Shown piece by piece: positions 10,900 to 22,747 of a stretch of DNA of 64,000 nt. The stretch's first letter is position 1. Every line of letters begins with the position of its first letter. The stretch comes from Nereocystis luetkeana. Taxonomy: Eukaryota; Sar; Phaeophyceae; Laminariales; Laminariaceae. The notes below the pieces were generated by a model that did no database searches, was not told where the DNA came from, and was given only the letters and a program-made list of their open reading frames with translations. A program made the position numbers and the translations under genes. The DNA is taken from NCBI GenBank assembly GCA_031213475.1, contig JARUPZ010000002.1, forward strand, positions 16,394,738 to 16,458,737. The letters are read 5' to 3'.

Positions 10900-11640
10900 A
10901 AAAAATGATTTGATTCGAATAGAATTTCGTGAAATTTTTTCCTTTTGGGTCCTATCGAGGAATAAGCGTATATATGTTTTAGATCGAATAACGCACAAGG
11001 GTCAACGAACACCAGAGGGCAACCAACGAGGCGAGCGACGGCCCGCGTCCTCCCCGGGGCGCCGCGGGCAGCGGCCGGTTGTTTCTGCCGGCACCGCCGA
11101 AGAGGCTATCGCTCTTGGGATGTCTTGGGTGGCTGGCGCAGCCCCGAAGCCCCACGCAGGCAGCAGCGACGGGGATACAGCGATCGATTTTCTGAGCGAA
11201 GCCGTGACCTGGTCGGTGCTCGTGTGGTTCGCGAGGCAAAGAGGGCTGAAAAACTGGGTTTGCGACGGCCTTTTAATTTTTTGAGGAGCCGCCGATGGTC
11301 TACTCTGTGCTAGGGACCGTCGGACCTCGCGCTGCGGCTGCTCCGGTAACCCTGTCTCTCGGGAACGGTGGATCTCACCTGTGAAGCAGTCGACGACACG
11401 GCTCAAGTTTGCGTGGCTTGCTTCGGTTTCAGGAACATGCCACGTCGAGTTGGACAAACTCCCCGATTTGAATAACACGAAGATCGAAAGAAGTCCCAAA
11501 AGACTTCTTGTCGAATTCGTTTTTTTCGTTTAACATCAAAATGCCTGATGGGTGATTCACATTTCAACCAATCAGATGCAAATCAAATGAAACGAAGAAA
11601 GAAGATCGGCGGAGTATCATAAAAAAAAAAATCTCGCTAT
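10900..11640 (+). repeat. GC-rich dispersed repeat, unit A
   Basis: About 740 bases that recur at 12.04-13.08 kb in the same orientation. Shared words include GGGTCCTATCGAGGAAT, GCGACGGCCCGC, CCCGGGGCGCCGCG and ATGCCACGTCGAGTT, and the tail CCAATCAGATGCAAATCAAA. It has no terminal TG...CA ends, no coding frame and no retroelement genes between the units, so it is not called an LTR pair. Confidence 0.7.
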
Positions 11641-11749
11641 GATGGGCCCTAAGGCCAGCAACTTTTTTTACTTTTTTTTTTTCAATCAATTTGATTTGAT
11701 TTGATTTGATTCGATTTTATTTTAGTCGAATTTCGTGGAACATGGCCGG

Positions 11750-11822
11750 CGTCCCCGGTGGCTCGGTAGGTGGTCCGCGTGCCTATCAAGATCAATTTCG
11801 TGGGTTCAAGTCTCACCGAGTG
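11750..11822 (+). repeat. tRNA-like segment, possible SINE head
   Basis: The segment holds an A-box-like TGGCTCGGTAGG and, about 40 bases later, a B-box-like GGTTCAAGTCT. The distance fits a tRNA or a tRNA-derived SINE promoter. The acceptor stem does not pair well and no anticodon arm is convincing, so a working tRNA gene is unlikely. Confidence 0.4.
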
Positions 11823-12039
11823 CTTGCTCGTAGGGTTTTTTTCCTGCAAAAATCATTAGCAGAAAGCCCGAGAGCGTGAGTGAGCTACTACATTCGATGG
11901 ACATCGACGAGCAGTGGGAAATCCGAACCCTATGCGCGACAAAAAACAAAGGCACGTACCGGGGAGGGTAGAGACACCTGTGACCACGGCTTGTCCAGCA
12001 GCTCGTCGAGGGTAAAACCTCGTACGAGTTAGGCTGGAA

Positions 12040-13078
12040 AGTATAAATGATGATTGGTATGACTTTGGGTCCTATCGAGGAATGACGTATTTTGTTGGAA
12101 GAATCGATTAACGCACAAGGGTCGTACGAGCACCCCACCCGAGGGCAACCAACGAGGCGGGCGACGGCCCGCTTCCTCCCCGGGGCGCCGCGGCCAGCGG
12201 CTGATTACTTCTGCCGGCACCGCCTAAGATGGCTATCGCTCTTGGAATGTCTTGGGTGGCTGACGTAGTCCCGAAGCCTCACGCAGGCAGCAGCGACGGG
12301 GACACAGCGATAGAACTTCCGAGCCAAGTCGTGACCTGGTCCGTGGTCGTCGAGGGAAGGAGGGACGAAACACTTGGGTGTGCGACGGCCTCGTAAATTT
12401 TTGAGGCGCCGCGGTGGTCTACTCTGTGCTAGGGGCCGTTGGACCTCTCGTGCTCCGGTGGCGCTGCCTGTTGGGAATGATGGGTCTCGCCTCTGTGGCA
12501 GTCGACGACACGGCTCGAGTTTGCGCGGCTTGCTTCCGTTTCGTGGAACATGCCACGTCGAGTTAGACAAACTCCCTAGATTGAAGACTCGACCTTTATG
12601 CTGGAGCGGCCTGCACTAAATTTTGTGCAGGGTGCGGGTCTTCTTGGTCAAGGCGGGTCTTTCGGCCGCCCGGATTTTTTTTTCGGAAAAACGACACCAA
12701 AACACGCGGCGGAGCCGCGTGACTGTCCCTGCCGACCTCGAGCTTTGCAATGGGTCGGAGTTCGGGTTCGGGTTGGGGTTCGGGTTAGGGTTAGGGTTTG
12801 TATGGGCCGATGTGCAAGGTTGAAGTTGACACACGCCCTCGGCACAAATAAATTGTCGCGGGAAGTAAAGTTTTGTGCAGACCGCTCCTGCCCAAATTGA
12901 ATAACACCAAGAGCAAAAGAAGGCCCACAAGAAGTCTTGGCGAATGTGACGTTTTTGCTTTTTTCGATCCAAAACGCCTGATAGTCGAATTAATCACTTT
13001 TCGGCCAATCAGATGCGAATCAAACCGAACGAAAAAACACATTTTCGCGATTTTATAAAAATGATCCTCGTTCACACA
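12040..13078 (+). repeat. GC-rich dispersed repeat, unit B, with internal insertion
   Basis: A second copy of the 10.9 kb unit. Its match is interrupted between about 12575 and 12885 by about 310 bases that unit A lacks. The inserted piece carries degenerate GGGTT(C/A)GGG repeats ending in perfect GGGTTAGGGTTAGGG near 12782-12798. Confidence 0.65.
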
Positions 13079-13109
13079 AGAAGAGTAGAGACGATGCAAG
13101 GGATTGTAT

Positions 13110-13218
13110 TATTACGGGGGACCATAGTTAACAGAACCAAATATTGTCAGTAAAAATGGTTAAACATATAGGTTTTTATGGATACCATAGGTCCTGTTAA
13201 CTATGGTCCCCCGTAATA
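13110..13218 (-). mobile_element. MITE family 1, copy 3
   Basis: Complete TA-flanked palindrome. It is the first of three copies within 0.7 kb. Confidence 0.9.
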
Positions 13219-13372
13219 GCGACTTCTAGGTTTGCCACGTCTCTCCCTTTGTTTGATTTCCCCTCCCGCGGTCCTTGAGCCGGCATGTTCCTCTCCTTCG
13301 TGTTGCTTCGTCCGTGCAGCAGCTACTATTAACAGTAGCTGTCCCTCTTGAGTACGTATGCTTTCCTTCTAC

Positions 13373-13483
13373 TATTACGGGGGACCCTAGTTAACAGGAC
13401 CTATGGTATACATAAAGACCTATATATTTGACCATTTTTTTTCTAACAATGTTTGGTCCTGTTAACTATGGCCCCCCGTAACA
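13373..13483 (+). mobile_element. MITE family 1, copy 4
   Basis: Complete palindrome; the right flanking TA is changed to CA. Confidence 0.85.
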
Positions 13484-13705
13484 GCCTTTCTGATCTCCTT
13501 GCGTCATTTCTATTATGTTTGTTTCATGTCATACATATCTTCGTTTTCGTACGTGTTGTGTTTTTGTTTCCGTTTTCTGGTATTTCTTGTGTTGTTGTTT
13601 TCTCGTACCCGGTACGCTGGCGCTTGTTTCACTTGGTCGACCCTTGAATTTGGGATCATTTTCATTTTTGGTCTTCCTCTGTCTCACAGTCTGTGACCAC
13701 ATACT

Positions 13706-13821
13706 TATTACGGGGGATCATATTTAGTACCTGGTAGGACCTACGGTACACACAGAAACCTATATATTTCGCTGTTACGACTAACAATATTTGTTCCTAT
13801 ATACTATGGTCCCCCGTAATA
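13706..13821 (+). mobile_element. MITE family 1, copy 5, with micro-insertion
   Basis: Complete palindrome that carries an extra CCTGGTA in the left arm, giving TACCTGGTA at 13728-13736 where sister copies read TAGG. Confidence 0.9.
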
Positions 13822-14320
13822 GTATCTCTCTATTAATAGGACGAGGGATTAGGACGAACACAGGGTGTATCGATGATCGCTATTAATAGGTAGAAAGGAC
13901 AATTTATTGTCAAGACAACACACAGGTTCTGGGTTCGATACTACTGCTGCTGTAGCAGCTACGTCGTACTCGTAAGCGAGTTCGCTTATGTTTTTTGGTT
14001 TTATATAGCTTCTTGCTTTTTTTTCTTCTCTTTTTTCTGTCGCCGTGGACGACCACTGCTGCCTAAAAGGGATCAGGGTAGCCCGGTGGGATGCCTGTGG
14101 GTGGGATTAGGGTAGCAGGTGGGCCTCCGGCGGCTCCGGCGCAGGGCTTACTTTTCTTATTTCTAATTTCAGTTCTGAACCCTGTGGATGGGAGCGGGGT
14201 ACCACATGATATCATATCCGGCTGGGGTCGGGGTATCATATCCGACTGGGGTCGGGGTGCGGCTGGAATCAGGATGGAAAGGCCCAAAGGTCCGCTCCAC
14301 CTATACGAATTCCCTCATTT
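13822..14320. other. No gene seen
   Basis: Two TATTAATA words (13831, 13881) and a TACTCGTA (about 13968) lie here. A short direct repeat of GGCTGGGGTCGGGGT-type text lies at 14220-14270. Confidence 0.4.
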
Positions 14321-17300
14321 GTTATGGCTCAAGAATTATGGATGAACTTTTTCACATGTAGACCTTAATCGTGCAGATTCAATACCCCCCAACTATGATA
14401 CGCACGACCACACCGTCCTATGTCCCGTACGTATTCCCCCTTCTACCTCTTATGGAAAACCCTCCTACGTTTAATGAATCAGGCTAACCCGAACTCTGAT
14501 GGCCCCGCTGCAAACTCTGCGAGGCTATCTACCGCTCACTACCAACCCCCAAACAATAACACCTACTTGTTGCAACCTGATTCGCCCCCCTCTTGAGCGA
14601 CAGGGCGGGCGGGTTGGAAAGTCGATCAATTGTCTGGGCGCGCTACTTACGAGATTTGCTACGAGATCTCGTTGTTGCCGCCGCTGCCGTCTACACCCAA
14701 GCAGCTAGCTCTACTGACTAGACGCTTTCGGCAGTGGTCTGATCTCGCCTCATCTCACGATTCTGCAAGCTTCTTCAAATTCCAAAACGCCTCCACAAAC
14801 TCCACCTCCCTACGGGAAGTTACATTTTGTTATGGCTCAAGAATTATGGATTAACTTTTTCACATGTAGACCTCAATCGTGCAGATTCAATACCTCCCAA
14901 CTATGATACGAACGACCACACCGTCCTATGTCCCGTACGTATTCCCCCTTCTATTACGGGGGACCCTAGTTAACAGGACCTATGGTGTACATAAAACCTA
15001 TATATTTAACCATTTTTACTAACAATATTTGGTCCTGTTAACTATGGCCCCCCGTAATACCTCTTATGGAAAACCCTCCTACGTTTATTGAATCAGGCTA
15101 ACCCGAACTCTGATGGCCCCGCTGCAAACTCTGCGAGGCTATCTACCACTCATACCATAAAGCAGCCTGATCACTTGAACGTCTTTTCCATGTTGTTACA
15201 AATATTATTTTACGTTGTTTTTGCGAGAGCAGCAGAAACGGCGCTTGCCCCTTCCCCTGCCTCCTTCACGTACGTCATGAACGCCCGTGACTTCCACCGT
15301 CCTACACGCTGAATTTTCAACTCCGAAATTCCTTGGGACGCTAGCTGGGTGCCCCCCCCGATTCTTCCAGAGTGCAACGCGAACTGCATGGGATCTCTAC
15401 CGATGCTACCTACCATAAATCTCAACGCCGCGACCGCTTCTGTTCTAGTCAACGCTTTCCACCCGAGCGGGGTGCTCCTAACCGTCAAGGGCGCTTCTGC
15501 CGGTAGCAGTGGGTATACGTTCAGCAGTTCCAACAGAGCTTCGAACGCTCCTATTGACGCCCCCCCCGTCTCCTTCTCCTGCGCGAGGCGAGTCCGCGTG
15601 ATGGTGCACCCTGCCCGTTTTTGGTCACACTTCGACGCCAAAAACTTTACCTGCATTGCTGTAGCGGTCGCTCTGTTGTCGAAGGTCACTTGCACTCCTT
15701 CAAAAGAAAGAAATGCATTTGCGTGTCAGACAAAACTCGGGATGTACCTGCCCGTTGGCGTACGCCCACAGCTCCGACGCTCGGGACAAGAGAAAGTATG
15801 ACACGGCGAGTCCTATCCACATGACGTACCCCCCGTATTCCATACTCACGACTGCCTGTCGCCCTTCCGCAAGCATTGCCCACGTCAAGGGCAAACTCAC
15901 TTGTTTTTGCTTGGAAGACGTACCGTGGGCGCGGTCTATCCCCTTTCCCACTGCGACGATCATGCAATGCGACAAGGGAAGCTCCCATCCTGCAAACATC
16001 TTGTGGAAAAAGTTGATCGCTGCTAAGTACCCTCTGACGGTCGATTGCTGGCTATTGTGCACAAAACAACGAGACGTCATGAATTCGAGCAGTTCGGTCA
16101 GCGCTTCATTAGGATCGTCGACAATATGCAACCACGGCCCTTTACCCTGCGCTTGCTCTCTTTCACCCACGTGTTCCATTTCGCTAAGTAGTTTTTCTGA
16201 GTACTCTTCCCTACCAAACCAAGCGCGAGCGTTTCGACCAATCTTGCCACCTCTTCCTTGTTTCCTCCTCTGTTGTCCCCTGTTCCTGTAACAACGTGCG
16301 TGTACAGTATGTGTGCCGTGGGTTGAACAAGACATGCATCATAACGGGCGCGCGAGTGAAGCGAGTTCTTCTGCATCGTTCGTCATGAGCGTCCATAAAA
16401 CGTCGTCGTGTTTTGTGAGGATGTTCTTTGTCTGGAGTACAATGTAAAAAATCCCCGACCCCCGGGGACCAATGGATTGTTCGCGCCAGTCGCTGGAGTG
16501 GGTTAGCTCCCTGACCTTGTCTGGCAACATCTCCCTAGGCCACCGTGAAATCCCATCCGCTAAACTGTTCGGCACGCCTGGAATATGTTTTGCAGTGTGG
16601 TTCCATCCGCCCGCTAGTTCAAGGCGCCCCAGCATTCTCATGAGTAGGCAGGCCCTTTTGTCTGGGCCCCCCCCCGATTCGAGACACCCACAAGACGGCT
16701 GCCATGTTATCGCCTCGCATCAGAATCGGGTCGCCTGCCGCGTCTGGCCTGTCTCCTACCAATTCAAGCGTCACCCACGCGGTCACAACCCTTCCCAATA
16801 GAAGGTTGATTGTGATGGTGCAAGTCTCTTGAAGGTCGGCTTTCCTTTTAAGTTCTGCAGTCAGCTCAGTTGGCAAGTCGTATCTCCAAAATGCCTTCTT
16901 CTCAAGACAGAATCCTCCCACCGCCTCAAAGCTTGCGTCAGACAGATAGTGCCTTTTTGGCGGGTCGTTTTATCGCCGTGTAGCAGGGCGCGCTAAGCGC
17001 CTCTCCCTCTAGTAGCAGCTCGTGATCTATCGCTCACTTCCGAAAGAGGAGGTCCGCATGAAACTCTCTACCAAGCTCTACCGTGCGGTTCTGTTTTTTT
17101 TCTAGCGATTGCGTCGTGTAAGCCGGTCAGTCGCAACAGCCTCCATACGAAATACCTGCCCGCTCGCACTACGTACGTGAGGTTCCACTACTTCCCGGCC
17201 ACGCTGAGAACGTCTCTGGCCGTCGCTCGCCTTTTGCTCACGGGCCAGTGATCAAGCAGGAGCCTTTTTGTATGGTTGGCCTTGTCTCGTGGAAACGAGA

Positions 17301-20300
17301 TTCTCATTGTGTGCGAATTGATCGTGAACCCTAACGCGTTAATCGTGGAGTCCCAGTTCGTACTCTTCTCCGGGGCTAAAATGGGCGACACCCCTTCCTC
17401 CCCCCGTCCGAATAAGCGCACGTGATCCGAAGCGAGGGAGGCCGATGCAATTAAGGCCGTCTTGTCGTCATCCGTATGTTGTACCTTGATTAAGAGAAAG
17501 TCGTCTACGTACACGGTTGCGAAAAATGGGTCGGAAATCTCTCCCCCGCTGTGCGCTCTGACTTTTGCGTCCGATGGAATAGGCGTGGGTGTACCCTCTT
17601 CCTATCGATCTACCACCTTAACGTGAACAATCATTTATTTCTCTTCGTCTAATAGCTGAGTCGATTTCAGAGTGGTGTTGCAGTGTGCATGTTCGGCCGC
17701 GGCAGACATGACGCCCCAGAAACCCGGCGATCCGGACCATCCGAAGGTTAATCGAAAATCAATCACAACCAGATCTCCTACTGGGTAGCAAAAGTTGTGA
17801 GCTTGGTCGGGGTCAGCCCGCACATTCCTGAAGGCGTCCACCACATCCGCCTTACTCATAAGTATCCTCTCTACTGGGAACTTCTTTCTCAGTGCCACGA
17901 GCTCGTCAAGAAACTTGGGCAGCGCGTGTGCGCACAGGCATTGGGGAACAGTGTCAGGATCAGCATCTCCGTTAAGCCCTCCTTTCTTCCGTCGACGCTG
18001 TTCATCAAACGATAAATAATTTATGATCCTGACCTTGTGGGTGACTACGGCCGCCAACGGGGACACTCTTAGGTTGGGGATTTCGTGCGCGGCTGATTTT
18101 TGTATGACTAAGCATTTCTGTCGTCTTACATCTTCGCCGATTTTTTCCCAAACCGCTGGCAAATGCTCGTTGACACTGGGGTGGTTTCCGTACAGTAATG
18201 CGCGTTCTGGATCTGCGCCTATCGCTGCTGCGTGTGCAGGTACCCCTCCTGTAACTGTCCTGACTAGCTCGTCGGCTGCCCCTAACCCTTTCAAGTGTCC
18301 GTACCGTTGTATGCGTACAGGGTCTACCGGTGGTGCAACCAGCGATCCTCCTATTGCTCGAGCTACGTCTCCCACGACGCCTCGCTTATCACGCATCACG
18401 GTGGTGCAAATGTTGGCGAGCGTGTACAGCACTTCTTCTCTTTCTCGGGCGTCCAGATCGTTCTTTCCGAGTTTTTCTTTTTCTGCGTGCCATTGCTGCA
18501 CCAAGCTGTCTGATCGTTTCGGACTGCACGACTCCCCATTAGGAAGCCGTGAACGGGCTGACCCGTTACTCTCTCGCGCGTCGACCGAAACAAGCGTGGG
18601 TTCATCGGACTGCTGCAAGGGTGACTGGTCGTACCCTTGTCCTCTCTGCCATTCTAGGAGTGACGTCTGTGCTGCTGTGGGGATTTCTGTGTACTGAATG
18701 GGTGGGCGGCCCTCCAGATTTGAGCCTTCTGCGGTCTCGACACTCTATCGATTCGCGTGAAAGTGGGGTAATCTGGCCCTCTGCTCAACCTGTTCTGTGC
18801 TGTGGTGTGAGTTTTCCGCGTCGCCGATACTGTCTCGGATTCGGTCGGAAGGGGGTAATCTGGCCCTCTGTTCACACCAAGCCTGCTGTACTGAACCTTC
18901 CGCAGCCTCGGTACTGCCCCGATTCGCGAAGAAGTGGGGTATTCTGACCCTGTGTTCAGGCTGATTGTCCCTTTTTATCAAGTACTCCCTTCCTTTGGAT
19001 TATCGCTGGTGTATGCACGTCGCGAGGCTGGTAATCTGATACATGCGGTGAAACGTCTTGCTGTATTTGTACATGCGAACGGGCCGTGCTGTTTGAGCTT
19101 GAAACATTATCACCTCTCCCTTCTGCGTACTCTGACCATGTGGGTCCCCGTGCGTGCATGGCGCAGCGGGGGGCGGGGGAGGGGGGGGGTGAATCATGCG
19201 AAGCTGGGTGGCGCGATTTTTCAGACAATAGAAATCCATGAGCGAGCTTAATTAGGCGGAGGGCGGGAGGGTTGGTGTGTCGGACATGCGAGGGTGGATG
19301 GGACAAGTGGTCTGGCTTGCTGCTGCACTGTGCGCCTACGTGAATCACATTCTCTTTTTGCCGTACGGCCTCATGCCGGGGCGCTGTCTCAGGGGATCTG
19401 CTGCTTGATTAACTGCTTTTGTTTCTCTGTACCAGACTCTCACCGTGAAACAGGGCCGGCGACACCGACCCGGGGGTGGGCGCGTGGAGAATTCCCACGG
19501 ACCTCCTGGCGTCTGCGAAGACTGTCCATTCTTCCCTCGCCCCTGCCCCCCCTTCGGTCGGCTCTGCCAGATGGCAGAGCCCGTATTGTCAGTTGCTGCC
19601 GGTCCCCCGACCCGCTCCGCCCCCGGCTGAAGCCCCGCCCCGACCGCCGGGCGCGTAGTTTCTGCTAAATCGTGCGAAGCTCGGCGACCGAGAGACTCCG
19701 GCCCCTCCTCCTGCAGCCCCACCCCCGACTATAGCAGCCGCCTGGTACTGCGGCGACTGGTGCCGCAGAGCCGGCGGCGGAGGCGGCGGTGGCGGCGGCA
19801 GTGCTTGCAGCTGTTGCTGCTGCGCGACGACCGACGGAGTTGTGCCGGCGGCGGGAGGGTGGGAGAACGAGCAGTTTACCCGCCGGCACACATCGCCGCG
19901 CCATGCAAAATCGCATACGCCCGGCGGTGTCCCCCGCTCCATCATGCGAGCCTTGAACGTGGACCCGCCTCCTCCTCCGGCGCCTGCCCGGCCTTGCGAG
20001 TGGCAAGTCCGCTGTCCTTCCGTGCTGGGGGCTCCTTTCCTCTTAGAGGCTGCTTTTTCGGGGCCCTGCTTCCAGAACGTCTGACGCTCCGTGAGACTGG
20101 ATCCCGTGCCTTCCTCCACCAGCTCCCTCAGCCGCGTGAATTCTAGCGCAGGCATGGGGATGCCTGTGCCGGACGGGGGGGGCGCGTATTGGTACTTCCG
20201 GTGCAGGACGCCCCCCTGCTTTGCGAGGTCGATCATACCCGCCTTCAGACCGCCGTTCATTGCTGTGAGAAGAACCTCGCGCACCTTGTTATTGTGGTGC

Positions 20301-21480
20301 AGTAGTGTTGTGTAGTGACGCTACAATATGCGGGAGGTCCTAACCCGCCCTCTCCTGCTTCTCGCGCTCGACGAGGTGGCGTATGTGTCAGAAGCTGTGA
20401 CAAAACAGCTCAGGACGTTGTCCGAATTCGCCGTAGAAGATTCTTACCCTCCCCTGGCAGCCGGGCAGGCGCCGGCGTCTATGCCAGCTCAGGTGCACTT
20501 CGCCACGTTCGTCGCGGCGTTTTTGGCGACCCTGGAATACGGCATGGAAGGGGCACAGGCGGTCTGCAAAAACCGGGTTCGCACCTTGCGAGAGGAGCTC
20601 GAACAACTACAAAAGACGGCGGAGGTATATCTACGCCGTCACTATCCAACACTGCTTCACCACAAAGACAATTTGCGCGAGGTTCTTCTCACAGCAATGA
20701 ACGGCGGTCTGAAGGCGGGTATGATCGACCTCGCAAAGCAGGGGGGCGTCCTTTACCGGAAGTGCCAATACGCGCCCCCCCCGTCCGGCACAGGCATCCC
20801 CACGCGGGCAGCGGCTGCCCTCCCGTGGCACCGCCCGCCCACAGGCCCCCCGCGATGGCGCCCCCGAGGGGTTGCTGAGCCTGCAGAAGCGGTTGAGGTT
20901 GCTGCTGCTGCAGCAGCTGCTGCAGCTGCTGCAGCTGCTGCTGCTGCTGCTGTTGATGCTGCAAGTGGGACTGGCTGTTTTCGAGACATGTGATCCGTGC
21001 CGCGATCGCGTGGTTGCTCGCCAACAACTGCTGCAGCACCGCCATCATTGCAGGATTGGCTGGTGCTGCGGGAAGGCCCAGGCCGATGCCCGCGGCTCCG
21101 CCTTGGCCGATGCCTCCGTCCGGTGCTCCGGCGCCAGGCAAGCCAGCTCCTTCCCCTTGCTCGCCTCCCACATCTATAGGGGCGGCCTCACCTCCCACCA
21201 CATCCAGCGAGGCGTGCTCCCCTCCCTCGTGGAGGGAAGGCTGGTCGGCCATGCCCAGAAAGTGAAAGTCGATCAATTGTCTGGGCGCGCTACTTACGAG
21301 ATTTGCTACGCATCTCGTTGTTGCCGCCGCTGCCGTCTACGCCCAAGCAGCTAGCTCTACTGACTATAATAGACGCTTTCGGCAGTGGTCTGATCTCACC
21401 TCATCTCACGTTTCTGCAAGCTTCTTCAAATTCCAAAACGCCTCCACAAACTCCACCTCCCTACGGGAAGTTACATTTTT
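14321..21480 (-). mobile_element. Fossil DIRS/PAT-like tyrosine-recombinase retroelement
   Basis: A minus-strand element of about 7.2 kb with split direct repeats in the order A1 (21480-21265), genes, B1 (15160-14829), A2 (14836-14614), B2 (14540-14321). This is the layout known for PAT/Ngaro members of the DIRS order. Recognisable parts are a gag-like region (about 21250-19590) with a C-x8-C-x4-C-x3-H zinc-finger-like motif, a reverse transcriptase region (about 18620-17190) with YVDD, an RNase H region (about 16980-16620), and a tyrosine-recombinase region (about 16390-15210) with the HSGR box. A family 1 MITE has inserted into B1. The coding regions are interrupted and partly rearranged, with roughly five to ten breaks, so this is an old, dead copy. 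The A and B repeat pairs are still very similar, which suggests moderate age. Confidence 0.85.
14952..15059 (+). mobile_element. MITE family 1, copy 6, nested in the DIRS-like element
   Basis: It splits repeat B1. The matching site in B2 (14436-14446 region) reads CTTCTACCTC, while B1 reads CTTCTA, element, TACCTC. This pair shows that the target is a single TA, duplicated on insertion, and that the element itself runs TTACGGGG to CCCGTAA. Confidence 0.95.
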
Positions 21481-21829
21481 TTCCCCCTCTGTATTGGAAT
21501 GCAATGCAATGTCATCGTACTGGATACGACAGGCACGACATGCGCATTTTATGAAAGAATGAAAACATCGAACGAAACAGACGAACAAATCGAGAGAAGA
21601 AACAAACGAATGACGACAAAAAAAGTCGTGCCCCCTCGGAGGAGATGTTGTGGACAATTCGAAGTAAGCAGGTAAGCATAATACACAATAACACCACGTA
21701 TAAACAGAGTAAGACTATATATGGGCGGACGAAAAGGACAGGCAAAACGGAAGCACAACAAACCAAAACCAAAAGCACCCTCCGGGCAGCCGCAGCAGTT
21801 TGTGGTGCGTGCAGCATAGACGGTTGTAC
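21481..21829. other. No gene seen
   Basis: A/G-rich plus strand with no supported exon. Confidence 0.4.
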
Positions 21830-21959
21830 TATTACGGTGGACCATAGTAAATAGGACCGCATGTTGTTATTAATAGTAAAAATTGGAAAACATATACCCT
21901 GGTAGGTTTTTGTATGTACCATACCTGGTAGGTCCTATTTACTATGTTCCCCCGTAATA
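21830..21959 (-). mobile_element. MITE family 1, copy 7, with three micro-insertions
   Basis: Longer than its sisters because it holds three extra words, each at a TA: TTAATA (giving TATTAATA at 21868-21875), CCCTGGTA (TACCCTGGTA at 21895-21904) and CCTGGTA (TACCTGGTA at 21922-21930). Otherwise complete and TA-flanked. Confidence 0.9.
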
Positions 21960-22098
21960 GTATTACTGCCCTGTCTGCCGTCGCCGTCCTGCTTTCGTCA
22001 ACCACATGCCCCACCCCCGGAGAGGATGCATCAGACGAAACAAAACAACCATAGCAGGCTCGTCGTCCACCCACGCCACAAGAATTCTTCCACAAGGA

Positions 22099-22345
22099 TA
22101 AGGGTCATTCTTATCGGAGAGCTTTTTTCCCAATTTTTCTTCATTTTTTTCGCGCAATTTTTCAACCTTCCATATTTTCCTGTTTTTTTTTTCCAAATAT
22201 TGGAATGTTAACGAACTTGATATTTTTGCTTCTGGAGAATTTCACGAATAGTGACAGAACGCCTCCGTATATTGATACATATCTCCAATTATTTCCAAAC
22301 TATGGAATTTTTGGAAAAAACGCTCTCCGATAAGAATGAGCCTAA
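22099..22345 (-). mobile_element. MITE family 3, copy 2
   Basis: Inverted relative of the 4.8 kb element with GGGTCATTCTTATCGGAGA ends, flanked by TAA on both sides. Confidence 0.75.
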
Positions 22346-22747
22346 GAAGGGAGAAATATAGAAAAAAAACGTAACATCAAGAAAATCTTTGAGGATGAAA
22401 GCGCGAAAAGAAGAAAACAAGGCAGATCACGTTCGAACCCGCTGCAGCAGTTGGCGGCACGAGTACCATAGACATGTTCCACCTACGGGTCGGCCTGGTG
22501 CCTTCCTACCCTTTCTGCCCTCTCCTTCCTACTTTCGTCCACTGCGGTTTCCCTTCTAATCCTGTTGCTTCCTTCATCTTCCCCCGTTCTCTCGGTGAGG
22601 CTTCCTTCTATTCCTCTTGTTGCCCCCCCCCCCCCCCCCATCCTCTTGGGCACCAACCACGGCGGATGCGCGGCGCTGCTTACTCAGCTTTGCCTAGTCC
22701 TGGTGCCACTTCACCATGAACCGTCTGGCTGCTTCGAGGACCCCCCG

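Noticed and set aside
11750-11822. A functional tRNA gene
   Set aside because: A- and B-box-like words are present but the acceptor stem does not pair and no anticodon arm is convincing.
10900-13078. Two direct repeats as LTRs of a retrotransposon
   Set aside because: No TG...CA ends, no retroelement genes between them, and only about 0.5 kb separates them.
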